Below the pieces are notes generated by a model. The model was not told the DNA's origin, did no database searches, and was given only the letters and a program-made list of their open reading frames with translations. A stretch of 47,517 nucleotides of DNA from Flavobacteriaceae bacterium (GTDB taxonomy: Bacteria > Bacteroidota > Bacteroidia > Flavobacteriales > Flavobacteriaceae), in the NCBI GenBank assembly GCA_028277085.1, contig JANQHL010000105.1, forward strand, positions 1-47,517, given 5' to 3'. Positions 9,263 to 18,576 of this stretch are shown piece after piece. The stretch's first letter is position 1. Every line of letters begins with the position of its first letter. A program made the translations under genes and the position numbers.

Positions 9263-10735
9263 ATGGAATTGACTCAAAGTAATCTATCAGCAATTGCCAA
9301 AAAAATACCCTGCCCATCCTACGATAGGGTATCTCTGAAAACAGGCATAGTCCACATAGGTGTAGGCGGGTTTCACCGATCGCATCAGGCTTATTTCATG
9401 CATCGGCTACTGGAGAAATACCATCAGCTGGAATGGGGCATCTGTGGTGTTGGCCTGCGAGAAGGCGACAGGACGATAAGCCAGATATTCAAAGAACAGG
9501 ATTGCCTTTATACACTGGTGACCCAGTACCCTGATGGATCAGAAAAAAATGAGGTGATAGGTTCCATTCATGAATTTCTACTGGCAGCGGATGCACCTGA
9601 TTTAGTAATTGATAAAATGGCTCATCCCGACATTAAAATTGTTTCGCTTACCATTACGGAAGGAGGTTATAACTTCAATACCAGTACCGGAGCATTTAAT
9701 TTTGATAGTGCTGACATACAGCATGAATTAGCCTATCCCCATGAGCCTAAAACAGTCTATGGGTACCTAACGGCAGCATTGAGAAAACGCAAATCGAATG
9801 GGCTGCCTCCTTTTACGATTTTGTCATGCGATAACATCCAGCACAATGGCCATATCGCTCGGGAAATGGTGCTGTCTTTTGCAATAAAACAGAATGCGGA
9901 GTTGGCGGAATGGATTGCTAAAGAGGTTTCGTTTCCCAACACCATGGTAGACAGAATTACCCCAGTAACAACACCTGAAGTTATCGAGTACCTGAAAACC
10001 AACTATGACTTGAAGGATCAATGGCCGGTTGTCTGTGAACCCTTTATTCAATGGGTGGTAGAAGATGACTTCTGTAACGGGCGACCACCACTTGAAAAGG
10101 TTGGGGTACAGATTGTGACCGACGTAACCCCATACGAAACAATGAAAATTCGCCTGTTGAATGCAGGACATTCGGTTTTGGGAATCCCTGGTGCCATACA
10201 CGGATATCCGACCATAAACGCCTGCATGATGGATCAAGTTATGGCCACCTTCATGCGAAAATTTATGGATGTGGAAGTTACCTCTGTTTTGGGCGCTATA
10301 GAAGGCATTGATATTGAAAAATATAAAGACAAGCTGGAAGAGCGTTTTGCCAACCCAAATATCAAGGACAGTGTAAGTCGTATTTGTTCTGAAAGTTCCG
10401 CTAAGCTGCCGAAGTTTTTAATTCCAACTATATCGGAAAATTTGGCATCCGGAGGAAGTATCAAATACGCCACCTTCATTTTGGCAGCCTGGTGTTTTTA
10501 CAGTGATAAAGGAATCAATGAAAAGGGTGAAACTTTAGAGATTATTGATGCGCAAAAAGAGGAACTAACCCGTACCGCTAAAAACACAGCAAATAACCGG
10601 GCGGCTTTCCTTAACCAACCTGAAATCTTTGGAGAACTTTCAAATAATGAACGATTTGTGAAAGCATATACTTCTGCGGTCCAAAATATTTACAAAGAGG
10701 GGGACATCAGAAAGTTGATGAGTAACATATTGTGA
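9263..10735 (+). CDS. Mannitol dehydrogenase family protein (polyol dehydrogenase)
   Basis: 490 aa; GIVHIGVGGFHRSHQAYFMHRLL...WGICGVGLREGD...SLTITEGGYNF...LSCDNIQHNG...MVDRITPVTTPE...KIRLLNAGHSVLGIPGAIHGY. Confidence 0.92.
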   Translation: MELTQSNLSAIAKKIPCPSYDRVSLKTGIVHIGVGGFHRSHQAYFMHRLLEKYHQLEWGICGVGLREGDRTISQIFKEQDCLYTLVTQYPDGSEKNEVIGSIHEFLLAADAPDLVIDKMAHPDIKIVSLTITEGGYNFNTSTGAFNFDSADIQHELAYPHEPKTVYGYLTAALRKRKSNGLPPFTILSCDNIQHNGHIAREMVLSFAIKQNAELAEWIAKEVSFPNTMVDRITPVTTPEVIEYLKTNYDLKDQWPVVCEPFIQWVVEDDFCNGRPPLEKVGVQIVTDVTPYETMKIRLLNAGHSVLGIPGAIHGYPTINACMMDQVMATFMRKFMDVEVTSVLGAIEGIDIEKYKDKLEERFANPNIKDSVSRICSESSAKLPKFLIPTISENLASGGSIKYATFILAAWCFYSDKGINEKGETLEIIDAQKEELTRTAKNTANNRAAFLNQPEIFGELSNNERFVKAYTSAVQNIYKEGDIRKLMSNIL

Positions 10736-10758
10736 CCTTAAATATCAATTCTTTGACA

Positions 10759-10788
10759 GAAGGCTCGGATTTGAAATCCGGGCCTTCC
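10759..10788. terminator. Hairpin, terminator-like
   Basis: gaaggctcggatttgaaatccgggccttc, directly downstream of the polyol dehydrogenase stop. Confidence 0.6.
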
Positions 10789-10801
10789 GTTCGATGATAA
10801 G

Positions 10802-11101
<300 letters not shown>

Positions 11102-11119
11102 ATATTTTTTAAACTTTTC

Positions 11120-11196
11120 CCTCTTGTCTCGAGATGCTCTATCCCCGTCCGACCGGTGAACCCGTTCATCCGGGCGGGCAACTGAGCTAAGGAGGA
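11120..11196 (-). pseudogene. Degenerate 5' portion of tRNA-Asn with palindromic insertion in the D-loop (remnant 2)
   Basis: Minus strand TCCTCCTTAGCTCAGTT[GCCCGCCCGGATGAACGGGTTCACCGGTCGGACGGGGAT]AGAGCATC TCGAGACAAGAGGG; bracketed sequence replaces the GGTT of the intact tRNA. Confidence 0.85.
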
Positions 11197-11229
11197 ATAA
11201 ATATTCTATTCTTTATCTAATTTTTAGAA

Positions 11230-11311
11230 CTTTTTCCTTAAATACGCTTTCTGCCGGATGCAACTTAAGCTCAGTGCTGAGCCCTGCCTGCCGGCAGGCA
11301 GGTAAGGAGGA
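11230..11311 (-). pseudogene. Degenerate 5' portion of tRNA-Asn with perfect palindrome insertion (remnant 1)
   Basis: Minus strand TCCTCCTTA[CCTGCCTGCCGGCAGGCAGG]GCTCAGcactgagcttaaGTTGCATC...; the 20-bp insert is a perfect palindrome placed exactly between TTA and GCTCAG of the tRNA. Confidence 0.75.
11283..11302. repeat. Perfect 20-bp palindromic element P1
   Basis: CCTGCCTGCC|GGCAGGCAGG; related sequence inside DUF6090 ORFs (CCTGCCTGACGGCAAGGCAGG) and repeats R1/R4. Confidence 0.85.
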
Positions 11312-11323
11312 ATAACATAATTT

Positions 11324-11360
11324 GGCGGGCTTGCCCGCCGTAGCCTTTGCGAAGGCGGGT
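11324..11360. repeat. Palindromic element in tRNA leader
   Basis: GGCGGGCTTGCCCGCCgtagCCTTtgcgAAGGcgggt: stem GGCGGGC/GCCCGCC plus a second small stem. Confidence 0.75.
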
Positions 11361-11361
11361 G

Positions 11362-11392
11362 CAAATATAGCCGATTCTTTAATAGACTACAA
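11362..11392 (-). promoter_or_regulatory. Bacteroidetes-type promoter for the tRNA-Asn array
   Basis: Minus strand TTG-20 nt-TATATTTG (TTGTAGTCTATTAAAGAATCGGCTATATTTG), matching the -33 TTG / -7 TAnnTTTG consensus. Confidence 0.8.
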
Positions 11393-11408
11393 GCAAAAAA
11401 ATCAATTT

Positions 11409-12764
11409 CTATTTAAAAACCGCCTTGTAAATATCATTACCATTGGCAAACAGCAATAAGGCGATGAGTAAGAAGAAGCCCACCATTTGAGCGTACTCCA
11501 AAAACTTATCGCTGGGCTTTCTTCCGGACACCATTTCGTATAACAAAAAGGCCACATGTCCGCCATCCAGGGCTGGAATGGGTAGGATGTTCATAAACGC
11601 CAGAATAATGGAAATCAAAGCTGTGGTTGACCAAAAGGCTGCCCAGTTCCAGGTATCCGGAAAGATCTTTCGGATCGCATCGAAACCACCAACGCCTTTA
11701 TAGGCTCCCGTAGAAGGGTTAAAAATTAAGGCCAATTGTTCGGCATACCCGGTTAAGGTCTCAACACCTCGGTTAATTCCAGCAGGTATGGCCTCTAAAA
11801 ATGAATATTGGATCTCTTCTATTTCAAAATACCCTTTGGCTTGCAGTTCTTCCAGCGTTAAGCCTTTCAGCCCAACCCCCAGTTTTGCCTCATCATCGAC
11901 CTTAGCCGTTACGGTGCGTTCAAAACCGTCTTCTCCTTTAACCAACATCGCAACCTCTTGCCCCTTAAAGTCCTCCAATAACGGAGCAACCTGATCAAAG
12001 TAATTTGCCGGTCGACCATTAATGGCTTGTACTTCATCGCCTTCTCTCAGATCCACCCCGGTATTATGTGAGCCTTTTGAAACTTCGCTAATAATGAAGG
12101 GTTGTCGCATACTCAAAAAACGGATCTTATCCTCATCCTCTAACAGTGTTGAGATAAAATCTGAGGGCAGCTCATTTTCGATAATCTGCCCATCCCGCTC
12201 AACGGTAATGCTATTGGCGGTGAACAGCTCTCCATAAACACTTTGAAACGACTTCAACTTTTCGCCGTCTATGGCTAAAATTTTATCACCGGTTTGGATA
12301 CCAACTTTATCGCCTATGTTTTTCTCAACTACCCATACCCCATCCTTTAGGCTGTCCATCCGGATATACTCATCCCCATATTGATAAGCCATTCCGATAT
12401 AAATAATTACCGCCAAAATAAAGTTGACCGTAACTCCGCCTAACATGATAATGAGTCGTTGCCAGGCCGGTTTGCTACGAAACTCCCAGGGTTTGGGTTC
12501 CTCCTTCATTTGCTCCGTATCCATGCTTTCGTCAATCATCCCGGCAATTTTGACATATCCCCCCAAAGGCAACCACCCTATTCCATATACTGTCTCCCCT
12601 ATTTTCTTTTTGAACAAGGAAAACTTTATGTCGAAGAAAAGGTAGAACTTCTCCACCCGGGTCTTAAATAATTTTGCAGGAATAAAATGTCCAAGCTCGT
12701 GCAGTACGATCAAAAAGGACAGACTCATAAAGAACTGAATAACTTGTATGGCAATGGGGCTCAT
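11409..12764 (-). CDS. rseP: RIP site-2 metalloprotease RseP (M50)
   Basis: 451 aa; LIVLHELGHFIPAK zinc motif, PDZ segments, NILPIPALDGGH C-terminal motif. Confidence 0.95.
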   Translation of the reverse strand: MSPIAIQVIQFFMSLSFLIVLHELGHFIPAKLFKTRVEKFYLFFDIKFSLFKKKIGETVYGIGWLPLGGYVKIAGMIDESMDTEQMKEEPKPWEFRSKPAWQRLIIMLGGVTVNFILAVIIYIGMAYQYGDEYIRMDSLKDGVWVVEKNIGDKVGIQTGDKILAIDGEKLKSFQSVYGELFTANSITVERDGQIIENELPSDFISTLLEDEDKIRFLSMRQPFIISEVSKGSHNTGVDLREGDEVQAINGRPANYFDQVAPLLEDFKGQEVAMLVKGEDGFERTVTAKVDDEAKLGVGLKGLTLEELQAKGYFEIEEIQYSFLEAIPAGINRGVETLTGYAEQLALIFNPSTGAYKGVGGFDAIRKIFPDTWNWAAFWSTTALISIILAFMNILPIPALDGGHVAFLLYEMVSGRKPSDKFLEYAQMVGFFLLIALLLFANGNDIYKAVFK

Positions 12765-12919
12765 TCTTGTTTCTAGCGTTTAAACCGCACAAAAGTACAT
12801 TTTTGCCAAAGCTTTTAAAAACATCCTAGGAATCCCTACTCTTTTTTAAGAAAGTTTTAGGGGCAATCTTCGTCTCGTTTCTTGCAAAAATGAGGGGTTA
12901 GGCCGTAATTTTGCAGGCC

Positions 12920-13594
12920 ATGCGCAAGTTTTTTGCCAAATACCGTTTTTTTGCTGTCGTTTTCTCGCTGATCTCCCTTGTGATCATTTATTTCATCTAT
13001 GATGCGCTGCAGCCGAACAAACGTTTACCAGTCTATCAACCTTCTATGGTAAACCCGGAATTGGTGGACAGCACACTCCACTACAAAAAGAAGTACCATA
13101 CCATCGCTAATTTTGAACTGATCAATCAAAACGGCGATACTATCACAGAACAGGATTATGAAGGAAAGATCTACGTGGCCGATTTTTTCTTTACCACCTG
13201 CCCCACTATTTGCCCCATAATGACCAAAAATATGGCCACTATACAAGGGAATATCCTGGAAGATGACAATGTTCTATTACTGTCCCATTCCGTTACCCCG
13301 CAAATCGACTCCGTACCGCAACTTAAAAAATATGCTATCGAAAAAGGAGTGGTGGACGCCAAATGGAATTTGGTTACCGGCGATAAAAAACAAATCTACG
13401 AGCTTGCCCGAAAGTCCTATTTAGCGGTAAAGACGGATGGGGATGGAGGACCCTTCGATATGATCCATACTGAAAACTTTATCCTAGTAGACAAGGAAAA
13501 ACGCATTCGCGGATTTTATGACGGCACCAATCCGGAAGACATTGAAAAATTACTTTTGGACCTTACTATCTTAAAGAATTCTTACGGGGAATAA
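12920..13594 (+). CDS. SCO1/SenC family protein
   Basis: MRKFFAKYRFFAVVFSLISL...YVADFFFTTCPTICPIMTKNM...LLSHSVTPQIDSV...DMIHTENFILVDKEKRIRGFYDGT; CxxxC copper motif. ORF track starts at an upstream TTG. Confidence 0.93.
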   Translation: MRKFFAKYRFFAVVFSLISLVIIYFIYDALQPNKRLPVYQPSMVNPELVDSTLHYKKKYHTIANFELINQNGDTITEQDYEGKIYVADFFFTTCPTICPIMTKNMATIQGNILEDDNVLLLSHSVTPQIDSVPQLKKYAIEKGVVDAKWNLVTGDKKQIYELARKSYLAVKTDGDGGPFDMIHTENFILVDKEKRIRGFYDGTNPEDIEKLLLDLTILKNSYGE

Positions 13595-13652
13595 CATTTC
13601 TTTTTTTTACCTTACTTTTGCTGTTAATTAAAATCAGTCTAAATAAACACGA

Positions 13653-13895
13653 TTGACAAGCATAGCATCGCTTAAACAAGGTCAGCAGGGAATTATCCAG
13701 GAATTTGAAGACGATATCATGCCCATTAAGCTAATGGAGCTAGGATGCTTGCCTGGAAACGCCGTACAACTGGTGCAGGTAGCCCCATTGGGTGATCCGT
13801 TATATATCAATGTCAACGGCTCCCATATTGCGATACGGCGGTCGATAGCCAATCGTATTCCCTTAGCGCTTCTTGACGATACCCCAATCCCATGA
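13653..13895 (+). CDS. feoA: FeoA family protein
   Basis: 80 aa, SH3-like FeoA (LMELGCLPGNAVQLVQVAPLGDPLYINVNGSHIAIRR); TTG start; overlaps feoB start. Confidence 0.9.
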   Translation: MTSIASLKQGQQGIIQEFEDDIMPIKLMELGCLPGNAVQLVQVAPLGDPLYINVNGSHIAIRRSIANRIPLALLDDTPIP

Positions 13896-16129
13896 GTAAA
13901 AACATCAATGTTGCCCTCATTGGGAATCCCAATACCGGAAAAACCTCCGTTTTCAATCAACTTACCGGGCTGAAACAAAAAGTTGGAAACTACCCGGGTA
14001 TTACCGTTGAAAAAAAAGAAGGTGTTTGCAAGCTCCCACGAGGGGTAAAAGCACATATTTTGGACCTTCCGGGCACTTATAGCCTAAATACCACCTCCCT
14101 GGATGAAAGCGTGGTCGTTGAATTATTGTTGAACAAAAACAATAAAAATTATCCGGATGTTGCTGTAGTAATCAGCGATGTGGAAAACCTGAAACGTAAC
14201 CTCCTGCTTTTCACCCAGATCAAAGACCTAAAGATCCCCACCATTCTCGTGATCAACATGGCCGATATGATGCCGAAAAAGGGGATTTCGTTAAATGTCT
14301 CCTTGCTTGAAAAAAAGTTGGACACCAAGATTGCCCTGGTGAGCACCCGTAAAGGCACAGGGATTGAACAGATAAAGGAGTTGATCTTAAACTATAAAAC
14401 GTTATCTACACAACCTAATTTAAACGCCTCAACGATTGCCCCCAACTACTTTGAGCGACTACAACGGGCATTCCCAAATGAAGAGCTCTACAAGCTTTGG
14501 CTGGTGATTACCCAGGATGTGAACTTCATGCCTATTGAGAAGAAGCGTATTGAGGATGCCACCTCCTTTTCCACAAAATCCAAAACCGAGTTAAAAAAAC
14601 TGCAGCATAAGGAAACGGTATTGCGGTACCAATTCATCAACAAGGTGTTAAAGGAAACCTACCTGGTTGATTTCAAGGCTGCCAAAGGGGTTCGGGCCAC
14701 TTTAGATAAAATATTAACGCATCGGATATTTGGTTACCTTATTTTTTTCCTGATCCTATTACTCATTTTTCAAGCCATTTTTGACTGGAGCACCTACCCA
14801 ATGGATTTTATAGATGCACAGTTTGCAGCCATGAGTGAATGGATCAAAGCGACCCTCCCTGAAGGCATACTAACAAACCTGCTAGCAGAGGGAATACTGG
14901 CGGGAATAGGAGGGATAGTCATCTTTATTCCCCAAATCGCTTTTTTGTTTCTCTTTATTGCGTTGTTGGAAGAGTCCGGCTATATGAGTAGAGTGGTATT
15001 CTTAATGGATAAAGTGATGCGCCCTTTTGGGCTAAGTGGAAAAAGTGTGGTTCCCCTAATTTCCGGAACCGCCTGTGCTATTCCCGCGGTTATGGCTACC
15101 CGGACTATCGAAAACTGGAAAGAGCGATTGATTACTATTTTAGTAGTTCCGTTTACTACCTGTTCTGCCCGACTCCCGGTGTATTTGATTCTCATCTCCC
15201 TGGTGATCCCCAAGGGACGCTTTCTAGGCCTAAGCTACCAGGCCCTCACCTTAATGGTGCTGTATATTCTTGGTTTTGTCACCGCCATTTTGGCCGCTAA
15301 GGTGCTGAATGCTATCCTAAAGGTAAAAAGCCGATCGTTTTTCATGATTGAGATGCCTACCTATCGTCTTCCCCTCTTAAAAAATGTAGGATATACGGTT
15401 ATTGAAAAGACTAAAAGCTTTGTTTTTGGCGCGGGTAAGATCATTTTAGCCATCTCTATAGTATTGTGGTTCCTGGGATCAAATGGTCTTTCGAAGGATT
15501 TTACCAATGCGGAACAAATCGTTACCGAACGTATTCAAAAGAACGGACTAAACGATTATAGTAAAAACTATATCAAAAAGAATCTTGCTATTTACGCCGC
15601 TACACTCAAAACCGGTCTCCCAACCGATCGGGGGACGCTCACCCCACAAGCTGCGCAAGATTCATTGCAGTTGTTAACCCGCATCCTCAGCGAAAGCGCC
15701 AAAAACCAGGAGATCGCAAGTCATCGGCTGGAACATTCCTATATTGGATACGCCGGCAAAGCCATTGAACCTCTTGTAAAACCGCTGGGATATGATTGGA
15801 AAATTGGCATTGCGGTATTAACCTCATTTGCCGCCCGCGAAGTATTTGTTGGGACCCTGGCTACCATTTACAGTGTTGGGAGTGACCAGGAAGAAACGAT
15901 AAAAAACCGTATGGCTGCTGAACTTGCTCCAGGAGGGAAACAACCTCTGTTCAACCTGGCCTCAGGGATTTCCTTAATGTTATTTTATGCCTTTGCTATG
16001 CAATGTATGAGTACTTTGGCTATCGTAAAACGGGAAACGAATTCCTGGAAATGGCCGTTACTACAATTGGCATTTATGTCGGTATTTGCGTATCTTGTAG
16101 CTTTGGCAGCCTACCAAATACTCCATTAG
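13892..16129 (+). CDS. feoB: Ferrous iron transport protein B
   Basis: GNPNTGKTSVFNQLTG (G1), DLPGTYSL (G3), NMADM (G4-like), Gate-type TM domain with TTCSARLPVY and FAAREVFVGTLATIY. Confidence 0.97.
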   Translation: MSKNINVALIGNPNTGKTSVFNQLTGLKQKVGNYPGITVEKKEGVCKLPRGVKAHILDLPGTYSLNTTSLDESVVVELLLNKNNKNYPDVAVVISDVENLKRNLLLFTQIKDLKIPTILVINMADMMPKKGISLNVSLLEKKLDTKIALVSTRKGTGIEQIKELILNYKTLSTQPNLNASTIAPNYFERLQRAFPNEELYKLWLVITQDVNFMPIEKKRIEDATSFSTKSKTELKKLQHKETVLRYQFINKVLKETYLVDFKAAKGVRATLDKILTHRIFGYLIFFLILLLIFQAIFDWSTYPMDFIDAQFAAMSEWIKATLPEGILTNLLAEGILAGIGGIVIFIPQIAFLFLFIALLEESGYMSRVVFLMDKVMRPFGLSGKSVVPLISGTACAIPAVMATRTIENWKERLITILVVPFTTCSARLPVYLILISLVIPKGRFLGLSYQALTLMVLYILGFVTAILAAKVLNAILKVKSRSFFMIEMPTYRLPLLKNVGYTVIEKTKSFVFGAGKIILAISIVLWFLGSNGLSKDFTNAEQIVTERIQKNGLNDYSKNYIKKNLAIYAATLKTGLPTDRGTLTPQAAQDSLQLLTRILSESAKNQEIASHRLEHSYIGYAGKAIEPLVKPLGYDWKIGIAVLTSFAAREVFVGTLATIYSVGSDQEETIKNRMAAELAPGGKQPLFNLASGISLMLFYAFAMQCMSTLAIVKRETNSWKWPLLQLAFMSVFAYLVALAAYQILH

Positions 16130-16131
16130 TT

Positions 16132-16275
16132 ATGGTACAACAGATCCTTGCCTATTTGATCCTTTTTGCAGCGCTGACCTATTTGGCACATCGTTTTGTA
16201 TATCCCATTCCCTTGTTTACCGCAAAGCGAAAAGGGAAAAAGGACTGTGGAAGTTCCGACTGCGGATGCGCATAG
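16132..16275 (+). CDS. FeoB-associated Cys-rich small membrane protein
   Basis: MVQQILAYLILFAALTYLAHRFVYPIPLFTAKRKGKKDCGSSDCGCA directly after feoB; same frame as ORF 16003..16275 but starting at ATG 16132. Confidence 0.85.
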   Translation: MVQQILAYLILFAALTYLAHRFVYPIPLFTAKRKGKKDCGSSDCGCA

Positions 16276-16341
16276 ACCACAGTTAAAATTCGTAGTTACC
16301 CCAAGTGATACTTCCCTTGTTTTAAAAATCCCCGAGCCTTC

Positions 16342-16374
16342 TGTAACCTTTTGTATTTTTCTGACTATATAGTA
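16342..16374 (+). promoter_or_regulatory. Putative ECF-sigma autoregulatory promoter
   Basis: TGTAACCTTTTGTATTTTTCTGACTATATAGTA just upstream of the ECF sigma gene; GTAAC...TGACTA resembles bipartite ECF promoters. Confidence 0.4.
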
Positions 16375-16393
16375 CGAACAACAAACTCAATCA

Positions 16394-16921
16394 ATGCTTT
16401 TAACCGAACAGACCGATGAGGTTTTGATGGCCCTGGTGTCTAAAGGGGATTTAGAGGTTTTAAAGGTGCTCTTTGACAGGCATCATTTACACGTGTTCAA
16501 TTTTTTGTACAAAATGTGTGGCGATAAACAATTAAGTGAGGACCTGACGCAAGATGTTTTTTACAAGGTGATAAAATATAGATCTACATACAATAACGGG
16601 AAGTTTATTTCATGGTTGTTTACGATAGCGAGAAACGGCTTAAAGACCCATTTTTCAAGAAATCATAATTATCATGATCCCTTAGAAGGTCTTACGGAAC
16701 AACCATCGGAAAACGCTGTTGGTCAAGAAGAATATTCGCAACTACATCGCGCGTTGAGCCTGTTGGAAACTTCAGACCGGGAGGTACTGGTGCTGCACAA
16801 GCTCCAGGAAATTCGTTATCCGGAATTGGCAGAAATTCTTGGAAGCACTCCTGGCGCAATAAAAACTAAGGTGAGCAGGGCCTTGAAAAAACTAAAGGAA
16901 ATCTATTACCAAAAGCTATGA
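16394..16921 (+). CDS. RNA polymerase ECF sigma factor
   Basis: LFDRHHLHVFNFLYKMCGDKQLSEDLTQDVFYKVIKYRSTY...VLVLHKLQEIRYPELAEILGSTPGAIKTKVSRALKKLK. Confidence 0.94.
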   Translation: MLLTEQTDEVLMALVSKGDLEVLKVLFDRHHLHVFNFLYKMCGDKQLSEDLTQDVFYKVIKYRSTYNNGKFISWLFTIARNGLKTHFSRNHNYHDPLEGLTEQPSENAVGQEEYSQLHRALSLLETSDREVLVLHKLQEIRYPELAEILGSTPGAIKTKVSRALKKLKEIYYQKL

Positions 16922-17721
16922 ATGACAAGGAAAAACATATTATCAGTTTACTACCGGAATATCTGGAAGGAGCACTGGATGCTGCTAAAGCTGAGCAAGT
17001 GAAAAAGTATCTTGCTAATTCCGAAGTTGTGAGTAAAGAGCATAAGGCGTATGAAGCACTTTTGGAAGCTTTTAAAAAAGAGGAACAGCTACTTCCTTCG
17101 AAGGAATTTAAAGGAAAGTTTCTTGCCATGCTGGAAAACGAGAAAAAACAGCAGACTGGTACTATTCCAATCGCGATAAAACAAGTAAAACGTCGGCCAA
17201 ACGTATTCTCAGGAGCCTTACGAATTGCTGCCGGCCTTGCCTTGTTGATTGGCGCTTTTGCTATTGGACATTTTACCGCAAACCAAAGATTTTCACAGGA
17301 GTTAACGGTGGTGGAGAATGAGGCACAAAAAGCGAAACACATAGCGGTCATCTCCTTATTGGAAAATCAATCGGCCAGCAAGCGGATACAAGGGGTCCAG
17401 TACATCGAGGAGTTCTCTACACCAGATACCACGATTATCGATGCCCTGGTAGATCGACTATTAGAAGATGAACACACCAATGTACGCCTATCTGCCATGG
17501 AGGCACTAAGCCGCTTTAGGAATTCCGAAAGGGTAAAAAGGGCCTTTATCCAGGCGTTGAAAACGGAGAAAGATCCGAGTATTCAAATAGCGATTATCCA
17601 AAACCTTGTGCAAATGCAAGAGAAAAAAGCAATAGGTCCTATGCAGGACTTGCTAGAACAAGAAGGAACCCAACCCTTTATTAAGGAAGAAATAACCAAT
17701 GCACTACCCAAAATAATATAA
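16918..17721 (+). CDS. Anti-sigma factor with C-terminal HEAT repeats
   Basis: Overlaps the sigma gene by 4 bp; N-terminal zf-HC2-like helices, TM (GALRIAAGLALLIGAFAIGHF), then HEAT-like repeats (ALVDRLLEDEHTNVRLSAMEALSRF..., AFIQALKTEKDPSIQIAIIQNLVQM...). Confidence 0.8.
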   Translation: MNDKEKHIISLLPEYLEGALDAAKAEQVKKYLANSEVVSKEHKAYEALLEAFKKEEQLLPSKEFKGKFLAMLENEKKQQTGTIPIAIKQVKRRPNVFSGALRIAAGLALLIGAFAIGHFTANQRFSQELTVVENEAQKAKHIAVISLLENQSASKRIQGVQYIEEFSTPDTTIIDALVDRLLEDEHTNVRLSAMEALSRFRNSERVKRAFIQALKTEKDPSIQIAIIQNLVQMQEKKAIGPMQDLLEQEGTQPFIKEEITNALPKII

Positions 17722-17726
17722 TAACT

Positions 17727-17748
17727 AGTGCTGAGCGCAGTCGAAGCA
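17727..17748. repeat. Solo short copy of the GCTGAGC-AGTCGAAG intergenic motif
   Basis: gtgctgagcgcagtcgaagca, the reverse-complement core of the CTTCGACnnnGCTCAG blocks in R1, R3 and R4. Confidence 0.6.
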
Positions 17749-17764
17749 TCAAAAAACGAAAATC

Positions 17765-18517
17765 ATGAAAAAAGTAACAAGTATGTTAATTGCCGGATTC
17801 GCTTTTGTGGCGGTCCAAGCCCAAACAGATTATACCAAATCCTTAAATGGAATTGCCTGGGTGAAAATTGAATCCAAAGCCGAGATTATTTTAAAAACCC
17901 ACAGCAGCGATCAATTACTGATCAAAAGTGAAGCAAGGGAAGAACGCCCTGAAAGAGCAAAAGGCCTGAAATTAGTAAGCGGGGGAGGAACAGATAATAC
18001 AGATGTAGGCTTCTCTGTCGTAAAGGATGGTAGTAACCTAATAGTCAAAAACCTTAGGAAGTCTGATAAAGCTGAAATTTATCTCCCCGCCTCCCAAAAC
18101 GTAGCTGTAAAAACTACATGGCATGGCGATGTAATGATCGAAGGATTTTCCGGAGAAATTGAAGCGGATGCCCAACTCAACGGAGGCATTGAAATAATCA
18201 ATGTTGCCGGCCCGGTTACCGCGAACGCTTTGAATGGTGATGTGGAAGTGGTATTTACCTCCGTAAAACAAACCTCACCAACTTCCATATACACAACAAA
18301 CGGCGCTGTAGATGTTACGATGCCAGCCAACACCCAGGCCAACTTGTCTTTGGGGACCACAAATGGAGAGGTCTATACGAACTTTGACCTGAAAAGGCCT
18401 CAAAAAAATGGCTTAACCTCAATTTCCAGTAAAAACATAAAGGGCGAAATAAACAATGGCGGCGTAAGTATAAAGTTGAAGTCTACCAACGGTAATATTT
18501 ACCTGAGAAAGGAGTAA
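17765..18517 (+). CDS. DUF4097 family beta-strand repeat secreted protein
   Basis: Signal peptide; repetitive beta-helix pattern (VKTTWHGDVMIEGFSGEIEADAQLNGGIEIINVAGPVTANALNGDVEV...). Confidence 0.8.
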   Translation: MKKVTSMLIAGFAFVAVQAQTDYTKSLNGIAWVKIESKAEIILKTHSSDQLLIKSEAREERPERAKGLKLVSGGGTDNTDVGFSVVKDGSNLIVKNLRKSDKAEIYLPASQNVAVKTTWHGDVMIEGFSGEIEADAQLNGGIEIINVAGPVTANALNGDVEVVFTSVKQTSPTSIYTTNGAVDVTMPANTQANLSLGTTNGEVYTNFDLKRPQKNGLTSISSKNIKGEINNGGVSIKLKSTNGNIYLRKE

Positions 18518-18576
18518 TCTGAGGTAATTATAGGGATGAACAGAAGCCAAGTACAAAAATCAAAAAACGAACGGTC

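Noticed and set aside
13682-14056. 124-aa minus-strand ORF
   Set aside because: Antisense to feoA/feoB, no recognisable domain.
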